A stretch of DNA of 64,000 bases from Alteromonas pelagimontana (GTDB lineage: Bacteria > Pseudomonadota > Gammaproteobacteria > Enterobacterales > Alteromonadaceae). A model generated the notes under the pieces. It did not search any database. It worked only from the letters and a program-made list of their open reading frames with translations, and was not told the origin of the DNA. Made by a program: the position numbers and the translations under genes. Positions 36,726 to 45,822 of the stretch are shown here, piece after piece; position 1 is the stretch's first letter, and each line of letters starts with the position of its first letter. The stretch lies in the NCBI RefSeq assembly GCF_002499975.2, contig NZ_CP052766.1, forward strand, positions 3,038,001 to 3,102,000, in the 5' to 3' direction.

Positions 36726-37862
36726 TTACCGATTGAAGAAGTAAAACGCGGGAATAGAAGTCACGCCAAGCTCCAGTATATTGCTGCCTCCCGATACGTA
36801 GATTGTGGGCTTGGGTGCAGTCAGGCCGCCAAAGGATGGTGCGGCAATGTGAATATTCTCCGACAATTTTTTCTGTAGCGCGTCAGGTAATCTGCCGGCA
36901 AAGATAATGGCTTCGGGATCCAACAGACTTTGAATTGCCTTCAAGGGGTATTTCATCGATTCAACACAGGACATCGTCCAGGATTCGATGATTGGGTCAC
37001 CTTTTGCAATGGCTTTTTCAATATCACCATAATCTGTCGGCTGCGCGGCCGCATCGCTGTAATATTGTTGCAAGGAACCAATAGTAGGTCGTGGCATACT
37101 TGCATTTGAGTTAAACAAAGCCGCTATTTCCCCAGCGTTCCCATAAGCTCCGTCTACTAACTGCCCATTAAATACAAACCCACCACCAACATCCAGCGTG
37201 AACAATAATAGGAAGAAACTCTGAAATGTTGCCCCCTCTTGGGTTTGGGAAAAGCCGATAGACGCTGCGTTACCATCATTTTCCACAAAACAGGGGCAAT
37301 TGAAACGCTCAGCGAACATAGCCTGGAAATTAATTTGTGACCATCCGACAGGGTCCTGTTGAGAACAAATTTGTCCTTCAATATTCATAAAAAAACCGGA
37401 GATCGAGACGCCAATACCTAGTACTGTGATCGAATCTTCGATGGTTGCGAATAGTTTTTCGAGCATGTCTTGAGCTAACTTTGTAGCCCTGGCGGCAGAT
37501 AAAAAAGTACCGTGTTCGGTAAATTTCAGAATATTTTTACAATTGAAGTCATCCAGTACAACGGTTATGCGGTCGTGTTCAAACACCACACCCACACAGC
37601 AAAAGCGCTTCTCTGTGATGGTAAGGTAAATCGCAGGCTGGCCCCGATGTCCTTCAACTCTGGAATGCTCTGAAATAAGATCTAGTTGCATCAGTTGCTT
37701 GGTTAGACGCGTCAGCGATTGGGTAGACAGCCCGGTCTCTTTAGCAATTTGTGCTCGAGTCGCTTTTTTATTACGGCGAATAATTTCCAGCACCCGCTTA
37801 TGGCTGCTGTTAAGTTCCGACTCGAGTCCGGAAATAGGCGTGTTACGAGGTTGGTGATGCAA
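36726..37862 (-). CDS. ROK-family transcriptional regulator (NagC/Mlc type)
   Basis: This 378-residue protein has an N-terminal winged helix-turn-helix (NKKATRAQIAKETGLSTQSL, TRLTKQLMQLDLI) and a ROK sugar-kinase-like domain (GVSISGFFMN, FVENDGNAASIGF, LDVGGGFVFNGQLVDGAYGN). The zinc motif CxCGxxGC of most ROK proteins is absent; the region after GNAGEIAALF has no cysteines. The start is a TTG with AGAGGA 7 bases ahead. It lies between the two halves of the GlcNAc/phosphate cluster, and four similar palindromes there are its likely operators, so it is the probable repressor, with GlcNAc or a phosphate derivative as effector. Confidence 0.88.
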   Translation of the reverse strand: MHHQPRNTPISGLESELNSSHKRVLEIIRRNKKATRAQIAKETGLSTQSLTRLTKQLMQLDLISEHSRVEGHRGQPAIYLTITEKRFCCVGVVFEHDRITVVLDDFNCKNILKFTEHGTFLSAARATKLAQDMLEKLFATIEDSITVLGIGVSISGFFMNIEGQICSQQDPVGWSQINFQAMFAERFNCPCFVENDGNAASIGFSQTQEGATFQSFFLLLFTLDVGGGFVFNGQLVDGAYGNAGEIAALFNSNASMPRPTIGSLQQYYSDAAAQPTDYGDIEKAIAKGDPIIESWTMSCVESMKYPLKAIQSLLDPEAIIFAGRLPDALQKKLSENIHIAAPSFGGLTAPKPTIYVSGGSNILELGVTSIPAFYFFNR

Positions 37863-37956
37863 TTGAAGATCCTCTTGTTACGGCAAACTAGCTGCCTTCC
37901 TTGTCTTCTTAATTTAGCAACAGAGAGGTTTACAATCCACAGGTAAATCTTCCTAT

Positions 37957-37979
37957 CTAAGTATTGCTTCGGTATTTAT
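37957..37979. promoter_or_regulatory. ROK-type operator, site 2 (ROK gene)
   Basis: CTAAGTATT-GCTTC-GGTATTTAT, a less perfect version of the shared palindrome, 95 bases before the ROK start. It suggests autoregulation. Confidence 0.45.
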
Positions 37980-38051
37980 TTTTGGACTCTCGTTTCTTCT
38001 CTAAAACTTAATTGCCTTAAAATCAAACTCTTATGACATTTATGTGAAAAC

Positions 38052-38074
38052 TTAAGTATCGAAACGGTATAAAA
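38052..38074. promoter_or_regulatory. ROK-type operator, site 3
   Basis: TTAAGTATC-GAAAC-GGTATAAAA, immediately upstream of the -35 box of the rightward operon. It differs from site 4 mainly in the outer right half. Confidence 0.5.
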
Positions 38075-38078
38075 ACGA

Positions 38079-38107
38079 TTGACTTAACTCAACTGCTCGC
38101 CTAGATT
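38079..38107 (+). promoter_or_regulatory. Sigma-70 promoter of the phosphodiester glycosidase-nag operon
   Basis: TTGACT (38079-38084), a 17-base spacer and TAGATT (38102-38107). Operator sites lie on both sides, one of them overlapping the -10 box. Confidence 0.65.
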
Positions 38108-38128
38108 AAGTACCGCGGTGGTACTTAA
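38106..38128. promoter_or_regulatory. ROK-type operator, site 4 (perfect palindrome)
   Basis: TTAAGTACC-GCGGT-GGTACTTAA: the 9-base arms are perfect inverted repeats. It overlaps the -10 box and the transcription start of the rightward operon, a typical repressor position. Confidence 0.65.
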
Positions 38129-38267
38129 CTGGATTTTTAGCAAGTTTTTTCTGATTCCGGAATCATGCAACACGCGTTGAGCAGAGGCTGCCTCTTAACC
38201 GCGTTTGTATTTTCGTTTTTTCTCGCAGTAGAGTTGGTTCTCCTCTGCACTGATGATGAGAGTAGAT

Positions 38268-39887
38268 ATGTTCTATAAAATGCCCGCAGTTATTGTGCTG
38301 GCACTTGCGGCGGCGATTCCTGTGTTTGCGAAGGACTTTGGATTGCCTGACAGCTTAGCTGGATTCAGCCTGACGGAATCGGATCGCATTCAACTGCATC
38401 CCGGTCTGGTGTTTTATTCACTCAGCCACTCTAGCGGTAATGATCAGTATGTTCTTTCCGGGCCTCTGACTTCAATGCAGGACGCGAGTCACCAGATGGT
38501 GCAAGTCAATGCTGTGCTAGATACCAACAAGGACAGTGTCTTTGAGGCAGAGGTAGAAAACGCCGGTGCCATTGGCAAAGACAATTTTGATGTTGGTTAC
38601 AGATTAGTAGTAAGTGGTTTTGCAAACCCCGTGGTGGCGCAGCAGGTACTGCACGATCTGGGGGAGCATGCGAATAAATTCACCATACATCATCATTCTT
38701 CTTTCCCCGGAACGCCTGCTAACCAGCAGCTCAGTGTACTGGAAGTCATCCCCGAGAAGTTTCGCGGAAGCGTACAGATGAAGTTGGCTAAAGATCAGGT
38801 TGAAGGGGTCGAAGTGGTATCAGAAATGGTGGCGCGTACATCTGCTGTGGCAGGAGTTAACGGTGGCTTTTTTGTTTATAAAAAAGCACTTGGGGTCATT
38901 GGCGACCCTGCTGGTCTGGCGATTATTAATGGTCAGCTAATCAGCGAAGCAGTCGCCCATCGTCCAGCATTGCTAATTCAACAAGAACCGCAATTACGTT
39001 TTGAAGTGCTACCTGATGTAACTACTCAATTGCGCTTGCAGGCAGAGGGTCGCTCACTACCTGTAAATGGCATCAACAGGGAGCCCGGCAAAGTATTTAA
39101 CTGCGGATTTTACAAAGAGGCGTCTTTGGTTTCATCAGCCCACGACACCGTGTGTCACAGCCTGGATGAAATAGTAGTACTTACTTCTGATTATGGTCAG
39201 TTACCAGACTTATCACCTTTGGCAGCAATGGCATATATCGATCATGCGGGGCAAATAAAACCAGTTTCAACTTTTGAAAAAAAAGCACTACCTGAAAAGC
39301 ATCTTTTAGTTATTGCTACCGGAGATAAACGCCAGGCTTTAACCAGGTTCACCGCCAGCAGCGACAGCGCAACAATGGAATTCGAGGTGTTCAGTAATGG
39401 TGAGCTGGTAACTATCGACGCCGGTACATCGCTAATAAACGGCGGGCCGACGCTCCTATTGAACGGGGCAAAACCAGTTGATCTTTGGCAGCAGGAGGGT
39501 TGGTCTCCCTTACATGCAGAGGGTGTTCTAAGCCAGGATGAAAAAGACGATATTGCATCCGACCCGGTTGCCAGAGGCAAGAGGGCAGTATTTTTCGATG
39601 GTTGGGTAAATAAACGTCATCCAAGAACCGCGGTGGGCATAGCGCCTGACGGGACTGCATATTTTGTAGTCGCTTACGGTCGGGATCCAACAAAAAGCGC
39701 TGGGTTAACCATATATGAAATGGCGCAGGTACTTTCTGACTTAGGAGCCGTCCGGGCAATCAACCTGGATGGTGGAGGTTCAAGCGTGATGATTGTAAAT
39801 GGAAAAGCGACCGGCATGCCCTCGGATCGCAGCGGTGAGCGGGCGGTCGCAGATGCACTGCTTGTTTTGCCGCCTTCAGAAGATTAA
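38268..39887 (+). CDS. Exported phosphodiester glycosidase (NAGPA / uncovering-enzyme domain)
   Basis: This 539-residue protein has a signal peptide (cleaved after PVFA, about residue 21) and a C-terminal NAGPA domain: AGVNGGFFVYKK, HPRTAVGIAPDG, AINLDGGGSSVMIVNG and SGERAVADALLV. The domain's animal member removes GlcNAc from GlcNAc-alpha-1-phospho-6-mannose, and bacterial members cut phosphodiester-linked sugars. The roughly 180 N-terminal residues are of unknown fold. The ATG at 38268 has GAGAG 5 bases ahead; ATGs at 38253 and 38256 have none. It is the first gene of the rightward operon and probably frees GlcNAc from a phosphodiester in the periplasm for its neighbours to use. Confidence 0.85.
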   Translation: MFYKMPAVIVLALAAAIPVFAKDFGLPDSLAGFSLTESDRIQLHPGLVFYSLSHSSGNDQYVLSGPLTSMQDASHQMVQVNAVLDTNKDSVFEAEVENAGAIGKDNFDVGYRLVVSGFANPVVAQQVLHDLGEHANKFTIHHHSSFPGTPANQQLSVLEVIPEKFRGSVQMKLAKDQVEGVEVVSEMVARTSAVAGVNGGFFVYKKALGVIGDPAGLAIINGQLISEAVAHRPALLIQQEPQLRFEVLPDVTTQLRLQAEGRSLPVNGINREPGKVFNCGFYKEASLVSSAHDTVCHSLDEIVVLTSDYGQLPDLSPLAAMAYIDHAGQIKPVSTFEKKALPEKHLLVIATGDKRQALTRFTASSDSATMEFEVFSNGELVTIDAGTSLINGGPTLLLNGAKPVDLWQQEGWSPLHAEGVLSQDEKDDIASDPVARGKRAVFFDGWVNKRHPRTAVGIAPDGTAYFVVAYGRDPTKSAGLTIYEMAQVLSDLGAVRAINLDGGGSSVMIVNGKATGMPSDRSGERAVADALLVLPPSED

Positions 39888-39916
39888 CTGTGCCGATGAT
39901 TAATAAAGAGAGATAT

Positions 39917-40816
39917 ATGTATTACAATTCAGAACGCCTTTACCTGGGCATTGACGGCGGTGGAACGAAATGTAAAGCGGTGTTGATTGACGACTACCAC
40001 AGTATCCTGGGTATAGGCGTTGCCGGTGCTGGTAATCCGGTTTATGGTTTGCAGAAGGCTAAGAACTCCATTGTTGAATCTGCGTTAAAAGCATTGGAAG
40101 CTGCGCAACGAAACATTCCAAAACTTAGTGGGCTGCAACTTAACAATATTCCTGCCGGCCTTGGTTTGGCCGGTGTCAATATTCCCGCATTTTTTTCTCA
40201 GATCGCAGACTGGGAGTCACCATTTCATTCGCAGTATCTCACTACGGATTTATCTGTTGCCTGTCTGGGGGCTCACAACGGTACAGATGGCGCAGTTATA
40301 GTATCAGGAACCGGAACATGTGGTTTCGCTACTGTCGCTGGAGAGTCCTTTATGTTAGGCGGCCATGGATTTCCGCAAGGCGATAAGGGCAGTGGCGCCT
40401 GGTTCGGAATGCGGGCGGTGCAGTCAGTATTGCTGTCTATGGATAGGCTGGGACCACAGACCAGAATTACCCATCATCTTTTTAATCACCTGAATACCCA
40501 AAGTGCCAATGACATTATTTCTTACGTTGCAACTAAATCCCCGTCTAAGTTTGCGGGCTTGGCGCATTGCGTATTTCAAGCTGCGGTAGAGCAGGATGCA
40601 ATTGCTCAAACCATTCTGGATGAAGGTGTAGGTTATCTGGAGAACATGGCCGATAGCTTACTGGCACATGATCCACCCCGGCTTTCCTTCATCGGGGGGA
40701 TGGCGGACACCATTAAAGAATTTTTATCTTCTGAACTTCAGGAGAAACTGGCAAAACCGATTCATCCGCCTGAAGTTGGGGCTGCCCTTTTTGCAAAAAA
40801 CAGTATCGCGAAGTAG
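39917..40816 (+). CDS. BadF/BadG-type N-acetylglucosamine kinase
   Basis: This roughly 299-residue sugar kinase of the ASKHA fold shows YLGIDGGGTKCKAVLID (phosphate 1), GLAGVNIP, VSGTGTCGFAT (phosphate 2), GDKGSGAWFGMRAV and FIGGMADTIKEFL (adenosine). BadF-type GlcNAc kinases make GlcNAc-6-phosphate in the cytoplasm. The ATG at 39917 has AAAGAGAG ahead; a GTG at 39890 and an ATG at 39896 are also in frame. It lies between the glycosidase and the SIS gene in one operon. Confidence 0.85.
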   Translation: MYYNSERLYLGIDGGGTKCKAVLIDDYHSILGIGVAGAGNPVYGLQKAKNSIVESALKALEAAQRNIPKLSGLQLNNIPAGLGLAGVNIPAFFSQIADWESPFHSQYLTTDLSVACLGAHNGTDGAVIVSGTGTCGFATVAGESFMLGGHGFPQGDKGSGAWFGMRAVQSVLLSMDRLGPQTRITHHLFNHLNTQSANDIISYVATKSPSKFAGLAHCVFQAAVEQDAIAQTILDEGVGYLENMADSLLAHDPPRLSFIGGMADTIKEFLSSELQEKLAKPIHPPEVGAALFAKNSIAK

Positions 40817-40831
40817 AGGTTTGTAAACATT

Positions 40832-41830
40832 ATGACTCAATCAATAATGGAGCAGGAGGCGTTACAAACAGCCTCTGTAGTCGAGCACCAGATTAGACGT
40901 AATATAGACGTAGTGGAAAGACTGGTTAGTCACCTTAAACATCTTGATCCGACCATGGTGATGTTAATTGGCCGGGGATCGTCTGATCATGCCGGAGTGT
41001 TTGCAAAATATTTAATAGAAGTTGAATTAAACATACCAACTTTTGCTGCAGCCCCCTCCGTATCCAGCGTGTTTAAACAACAGCTTCGATTGAAAGGGGC
41101 TGTGGCAATTATTATCTCTCAATCCGGCCGCAGTCCCGACATTATTTCACAAGCTGAAATGGCGAAAGCCGGCGGAGCCTACTGTATTGCGATAGTAAAT
41201 GATGAAAGCTCACCGTTGGCCGAACTGGTTGATGCAGTGATCCCCATTTGTGCAGGCGAAGAGCAGTCCGTGGCTGCCACCAAAAGCTTCCTGGGTACCC
41301 TGTCAGCATTAGTACACCTGGTATCAGTGTGGTCTGACAATCGCACGCTGTATAACGAGTTTCAACGTTTGCCAGGAGCATTAGTTAATGCTGCAGCAGA
41401 CTCGGTCCAGTTACAACCTGACGATTTTGCTTCCACAACAAGTTTGGTTGTACTAGGACGTGGCTTTGGGTATGCCATAGCGAAAGAAATTGCGCTAAAA
41501 ATGAAAGAGGTATGTTGTATCCAGGCGGAAGCCTTTAGTAGTGCTGAATTTTCTCATGGCCCCATCACGCTGGTCTCTCGCGGTTTAACTGTGTTGAACT
41601 GTAATATTATGGATGAAAGTTACCAGTCTCACGCAACGCAGGTGGCAGAAGTTAAAAACAGAAAAGCCACGGTATTAGAACTTAATGCTGCCAGCAAGAA
41701 AACTCACCCACGCCTTTTGCCACTATTAGTGTTACAGCGTTTTTATATAGATGTGGCACGAATATCTGTCAGTCTGGGGTTAAACCCCGATAGTCCCCAA
41801 GGGTTGAAGAAAGTCACTGAGACATTGTGA
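40832..41830 (+). CDS. nagB-II: SIS-domain glucosamine-6-phosphate deaminase (NagB-II type)
   Basis: This 332-residue protein has two SIS domains but no glutaminase domain: MLIGRGSSDHAGVFAKY, SQSGRSPDIISQ, AATKSFLGTL, LGRGFGYAIAKEIALKMKEV and AEFSHGPITLV. It corresponds to the sugar half of GlmS and to the NagB-II deaminase of Shewanella, which turns glucosamine-6-phosphate into fructose-6-phosphate and ammonia. No classical nagB is in the window. Its stop overlaps the nagA start (TGATG), so the two are translationally coupled. Confidence 0.87.
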   Translation: MTQSIMEQEALQTASVVEHQIRRNIDVVERLVSHLKHLDPTMVMLIGRGSSDHAGVFAKYLIEVELNIPTFAAAPSVSSVFKQQLRLKGAVAIIISQSGRSPDIISQAEMAKAGGAYCIAIVNDESSPLAELVDAVIPICAGEEQSVAATKSFLGTLSALVHLVSVWSDNRTLYNEFQRLPGALVNAAADSVQLQPDDFASTTSLVVLGRGFGYAIAKEIALKMKEVCCIQAEAFSSAEFSHGPITLVSRGLTVLNCNIMDESYQSHATQVAEVKNRKATVLELNAASKKTHPRLLPLLVLQRFYIDVARISVSLGLNPDSPQGLKKVTETL

Positions 41831-42996
41831 TGAGCTCGGATGGCATTTTGAGAATAAAAACTAAATCACTCTTTGATGGCGCGACTACTCAAACAAATGT
41901 GGTAATGCATATTAATGATGGCGTAGTCAGCGCCATGGAGAAAAATGGCAGTCACTTTGATGTAGAACTGGAAGGATTGTGCGTACCTGGCTTTGTTGAT
42001 GTGCAGGTTAACGGAGGTGGCGGTGTGTTATTTAATGATGCACCGACGGTCGCTTCGATAGCCGCGATTACCTCGGCGCACGCCAGATATGGTACCACAG
42101 GGATGTTACCTACGATTATCACTGATGACATCTTGAAAATGGAAGTTGCAGCGGATGCTGTGGCCCAGGCTCTCCGTCGACGAATCCCCGGTGTACTGGG
42201 TATTCATTTTGAAGGACCTCACATCGCGCAGGCTAAAAAGGGGGCTCACAGCGCACAGTTTATCCGCTCACTCTCGTCGGCCGAATTAGATATTTTTACA
42301 CGTAAGGATATCGGAAGGGTAGTAGTTACCCTGGCACCTGAGTGTGTGAGCGAGGCAGATATAAAACGGTTGACCGACGCTGGGGTAATTGTCTCGCTGG
42401 GGCACACCAATGCCAGCTTTGATTGCGCCCAGCGTGCATTTGAAGCTGGTGCAACCGGAATTACTCATTTATTTAACGCCATGTCTGCGCTTACCAGTCG
42501 CGAGCCTGGAGTTACTGGTGCCGCGCTGCTTTCCGATAAGACATTGTGCGGTTTGATTCTGGATGGACACCATGTGTCAGCGAAAACTTGTCAGCTAGCG
42601 CTGAGAGCCAAACCTGCTGGTGGCATCTTTCTGGTTACTGACGCTATGCCTCCTGTTGGCTCATCCGTTGACCGGTTTGAATTCTTTGACCGGGAAGTTT
42701 ATCTCGTTGATGGTGAGTTACGATCCACCACCGGTGAGTTGGCAGGCTCTGCCCTGAACATGGTAGGTGCAGTAAAAAACTGTATTCATCTCCTTGACCT
42801 TTCTCTTGAAGAAGCCATTCGAATGGCAAGCCTGTATCCCCTGATGTTTTTAGCGGGTAAAAGCCAGTTGCCAATAAAACCAGAGCCATTGATTACTGTA
42901 GGGGCGCCAGCTTCCTTTGTGCAGTTAACGGCAAATAGAGATGTGGCCTCAACCTGGATTGACGGTCACCAAATATACGCTGCAAACGCCAGATAA
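41830..42996 (+). CDS. nagA: N-acetylglucosamine-6-phosphate deacetylase
   Basis: This 388-residue amidohydrolase takes the acetyl group from GlcNAc-6-phosphate. Motifs are DVQVNGGGGVLFND (with the Gln that replaces the first metal His in this family), GIHFEGPHIAQ, VSLGHTNASFDCA, THLFNAMSALTSREPG, LILDGHHV and FLVTDAMPPVG. The ATG at 41830 shares its A with the upstream TGA; a GTG at 41827 is possible. It lies between the deaminase and the transporter in the operon. Confidence 0.93.
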   Translation: MSSDGILRIKTKSLFDGATTQTNVVMHINDGVVSAMEKNGSHFDVELEGLCVPGFVDVQVNGGGGVLFNDAPTVASIAAITSAHARYGTTGMLPTIITDDILKMEVAADAVAQALRRRIPGVLGIHFEGPHIAQAKKGAHSAQFIRSLSSAELDIFTRKDIGRVVVTLAPECVSEADIKRLTDAGVIVSLGHTNASFDCAQRAFEAGATGITHLFNAMSALTSREPGVTGAALLSDKTLCGLILDGHHVSAKTCQLALRAKPAGGIFLVTDAMPPVGSSVDRFEFFDREVYLVDGELRSTTGELAGSALNMVGAVKNCIHLLDLSLEEAIRMASLYPLMFLAGKSQLPIKPEPLITVGAPASFVQLTANRDVASTWIDGHQIYAANAR

Positions 42997-43020
42997 AATG
43001 CTAGCAAACGTGAGAACTAT

Positions 43021-44376
43021 ATGAAGTTTAGTAATAAAACCAATATCCAATCAGTTATTTCAATGACAATAATCGGCATCTTATTTTTTATTTTTGGCTT
43101 CGTCACATGGCTGAATGGCTCGCTTATTCCGTTTTTACAGATAATCTGTGAGCTCGATGAGTTTGAAGCATTACTGGTCACGTTTTCTTTTTATATTGCA
43201 TACACAGTTATGGCCTATCCAATGTCCATGATCCTTTCTCGCTCTGGATACAAGAACGGGATGGCCATCGGGTTGTTGATTATGTCTGTGGGAGCCTTAC
43301 TGCATATCCCTGCTGCTTTGAGCGGAATTTATTCGTTATTTTTACTGGCTTTATTTGTGCTGGCTACCGGCCTTACTATTCTACAGACTGCCTCTAACCC
43401 CTATCTGGTTTATCTTGGACCGGAAAAAAGTGCGGCAATGCGAATTAGTATTATGGGTATCGTAAATAAGGGCGCTGGAGTAGTTGTTCCTATTATATTT
43501 ACGGCACTTATTTTATCTGACATTGGCGATATATCTAAAAGCTATGTGATGTCCTTATCGGATGAGCAATTTCTGATCTATAAAGAAACGCTCTCACAAA
43601 AGCTCATAATGCCTTATACCATAATGGCGGGAGTGTTATTTGTACTGATTGGATTACTAAAGTTTGCACCGTTACCTGAGATCCAGCCCACAAGTGATCC
43701 TAGCGGCAGTATTGCGACAGCCGAAAAGAAATCTTCAATTTTAAATTATCCTCAGGCAGTGCTGGGTGCTTTTGCATTATTTGCTTATGTGGGGGTTGAG
43801 GTAATCGCCGGCGATACGATAGGCTTGTATGGTGCATCACTGGATGTCCCTAATTTCTCCGGATTAACTTCCTATACCATGTTTTTTATGGTTATAGGTT
43901 ATGTGCTTGGCATCATTTGTATTCCGCGTTTTATTTCACAACAAAAAGCGTTAACTCTTTCTGCAGTGGCAGGGAGTGCCTGCATCGTGGGGATTATTAC
44001 AGCTTCGCCGGACTCAGTAAGTCTGTCTCAGTTACTGTGGGGCTGGACAGGAATTCCGGTATTGCCGAACCCGGTGACATGGGTCGCATTAATGGGGCTC
44101 GCTCACGCATTGGTCTGGCCATCCGTATGGCCCCTGGCTTTAAAAGATCTTGGGCAGCACTCAGCTCAGGGTTCTGCGCTCCTTATTATGGGAATATCCG
44201 GAGGGGCGATTTTGCCGCTGGTATTCGGTAAAATTTCATCCGCCACCGGCGACTTACAACTTGCATATCTTGTAGGCTTGCCGTGCTATTTGTTCATACT
44301 TTTCTATGCGCTGAGAGGCCATAAAATTCGCCGTTGGCCATGGTCTGCGAGTACGAGCTCAATGGGAAAGCGATAA
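43021..44376 (+). CDS. nagP: FHS-family sugar:proton symporter (NagP-like)
   Basis: This 451-residue inner-membrane MFS protein has 12 predicted helices and belongs to the fucose-glucose/galactose-GlcNAc symporter family. Visible features are FFIFGFVTWLNGSLIPFLQ (helix 1), NPYLVYLGPEKSAAMRISI, YVGVEVIAGDTIG and WPSVWPLALKDLG. NagP in Shewanella and Xanthomonas relatives imports GlcNAc. It is the last gene of the rightward operon, so free GlcNAc made in the periplasm has a way in. Confidence 0.85.
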   Translation: MKFSNKTNIQSVISMTIIGILFFIFGFVTWLNGSLIPFLQIICELDEFEALLVTFSFYIAYTVMAYPMSMILSRSGYKNGMAIGLLIMSVGALLHIPAALSGIYSLFLLALFVLATGLTILQTASNPYLVYLGPEKSAAMRISIMGIVNKGAGVVVPIIFTALILSDIGDISKSYVMSLSDEQFLIYKETLSQKLIMPYTIMAGVLFVLIGLLKFAPLPEIQPTSDPSGSIATAEKKSSILNYPQAVLGAFALFAYVGVEVIAGDTIGLYGASLDVPNFSGLTSYTMFFMVIGYVLGIICIPRFISQQKALTLSAVAGSACIVGIITASPDSVSLSQLLWGWTGIPVLPNPVTWVALMGLAHALVWPSVWPLALKDLGQHSAQGSALLIMGISGGAILPLVFGKISSATGDLQLAYLVGLPCYLFILFYALRGHKIRRWPWSASTSSMGKR

Positions 44377-44773
44377 ATTGGTGCATCTTGTTATAGCAAT
44401 GGCCAACGGGAAAGATGGTGACTATCAGATTGGTTGCCGTTTTACTATTTACTACTTTATAGGCCGATGCTCACGTGATGCAATCGACAACTTCCACATG
44501 TTGACTCTCTTTGCCCAGTAAATGAGGACATAATTAAAAGGTCAGTTATGGGAAGAAAACCGTTTGCCTTCAATATCGGAAATATAAACTGCACTTGGCT
44601 TAGAGATACTAAGGGAAGACTTTGCTAGTCTCATTTTTTCGATAAAAATCAGCATAAATGAGCCGTGCGAGAGGGACTAATATCAACTTGTCAGGAGATG
44701 TTGTCAGATTTCATACAATATTGCAGGCAGTATTTGTTTCCTATGCTACATGCTCACAATCTATAGCTAATTC
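44377..44773. other. Intergenic region between nagP and the IS5-type element
   Basis: I see no gene, repeat or clear terminator in this AT-rich stretch. Confidence 0.4.
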
Positions 44774-45822
44774 GGGCGTTGTTGATCAAATAATTGCTTC
44801 TATTCCTTTGGGGTTGGGCGCTCCGGCCGATTAATCAGTTTCCTGACGAACAGGCACACTAAGCCCAATGACCCTGTTCATTATCTTAACACCCACCATC
44901 ATTTCCGCGACCTGAGCATTATGACTGCGCAGACTTAATCGGTTGCTGACCAAGGTTTTATAACGGTACATCGCGGTTTCTGACAGGGAGCGACGATGGT
45001 AGCCGCTTTCCTGCTTCCAATCTGCCAGTTTCCCCGCTTTGAGTGCCTTCACTGCATTGTTACGAGGATGACCTTCTTGCCAGAAGCCTGCATTTTCTCG
45101 CGGCGGGATACTGGCCGCTACCTTTTTCTTCATCAACAACTGATGGCAGCCTTTGGTATCATAGGCTCCGTCGGCGCTGAGCTGATCTATTCTGCGCCGA
45201 AGCGGATTTAGTAGTGAGGGCAATACTTGGTTATCGCCCACATTTTCCATACTCATTTGTGCGGCAATGACTTCATGGGTATCGCTGTTCACCGCGACGT
45301 GTAGTTTACGCCAGCGCCGCCGTTTCTCTCTTCCGTGTTTATGAGCATGCCATTCGCCTTCACCATAGATCTTTAATCCTGTGGCATCAACGACCACGTG
45401 GGCGACAGGGCCACGAGAGCGGCATTTATAATTAATCTCAACCGTCTTTGCTCGCTTGCTCAAGCAACTGTAACCAGGAGAGCGGCAAGGCAGTTTCATC
45501 AAGGCAAACACTGAATTCAGAAATCCTTCTGTGGCTCTAAGAGGCAAACTAAACACAGCTTTTATCGTCAGTGCCGTTTCGATGGCAGTATTCGAAAACT
45601 GAAATCCTCGCCCCCGACCACCATGATGTGTTTCGCAGTGCCAGGCAGCAATAGCTTTGTCATCTATCCAGAAGGTAATCGAGCCGCGATTAACCAGTGC
45701 CTGATTGTACTTCGACCAATTGGATATCTTGTTTTTTGCCTTGCCCATGTTCATTCGCCGCTAATGAGTGTGACGATCTGATCCGGCAAACGCAGGAAAG
45801 TTCAATTTAGGCAACAACGCCC
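44774..45822. mobile_element. IS5-family insertion sequence (1049 bp)
   Basis: The ends carry matching inverted repeats: GGGCGTTGTTG from 44774 inward, and its complement ending at 45822. Past these 11 bases the ends diverge. One complete transposase gene lies inside. I could not define an identical target duplication (CTAA and CTAG are near the two ends), so the exact limits may differ by a few bases. Confidence 0.75.
44831..45754 (-). CDS. IS5-family transposase
   Basis: This intact 307-residue DDE transposase has VVDATGLKIYGEGEWH (first Asp), ADGAYDTKGCHQLL (second Asp) and a C-terminal SLSETAMYRYKTL (Glu). The N-terminal YNQALVNRGSITFWIDDKAI is typical of the IS5 group with ISL-like members. 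No frameshift is seen, so the copy may be active. Expression is likely from a promoter within the IS end. Confidence 0.92.
   Translation of the reverse strand: MNMGKAKNKISNWSKYNQALVNRGSITFWIDDKAIAAWHCETHHGGRGRGFQFSNTAIETALTIKAVFSLPLRATEGFLNSVFALMKLPCRSPGYSCLSKRAKTVEINYKCRSRGPVAHVVVDATGLKIYGEGEWHAHKHGREKRRRWRKLHVAVNSDTHEVIAAQMSMENVGDNQVLPSLLNPLRRRIDQLSADGAYDTKGCHQLLMKKKVAASIPPRENAGFWQEGHPRNNAVKALKAGKLADWKQESGYHRRSLSETAMYRYKTLVSNRLSLRSHNAQVAEMMVGVKIMNRVIGLSVPVRQETD

Noticed and set aside
40832..41830. Full glutamine-fructose-6-phosphate transaminase (GlmS)
   Set aside because: The N-terminal glutaminase domain with its catalytic Cys is missing; only the SIS half is present, in a nag operon.
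44774..45822. Target-site duplication of the IS5-type element
   Set aside because: The flanks CTAA and CTAG are not identical and the exact ends are uncertain, so none is claimed.
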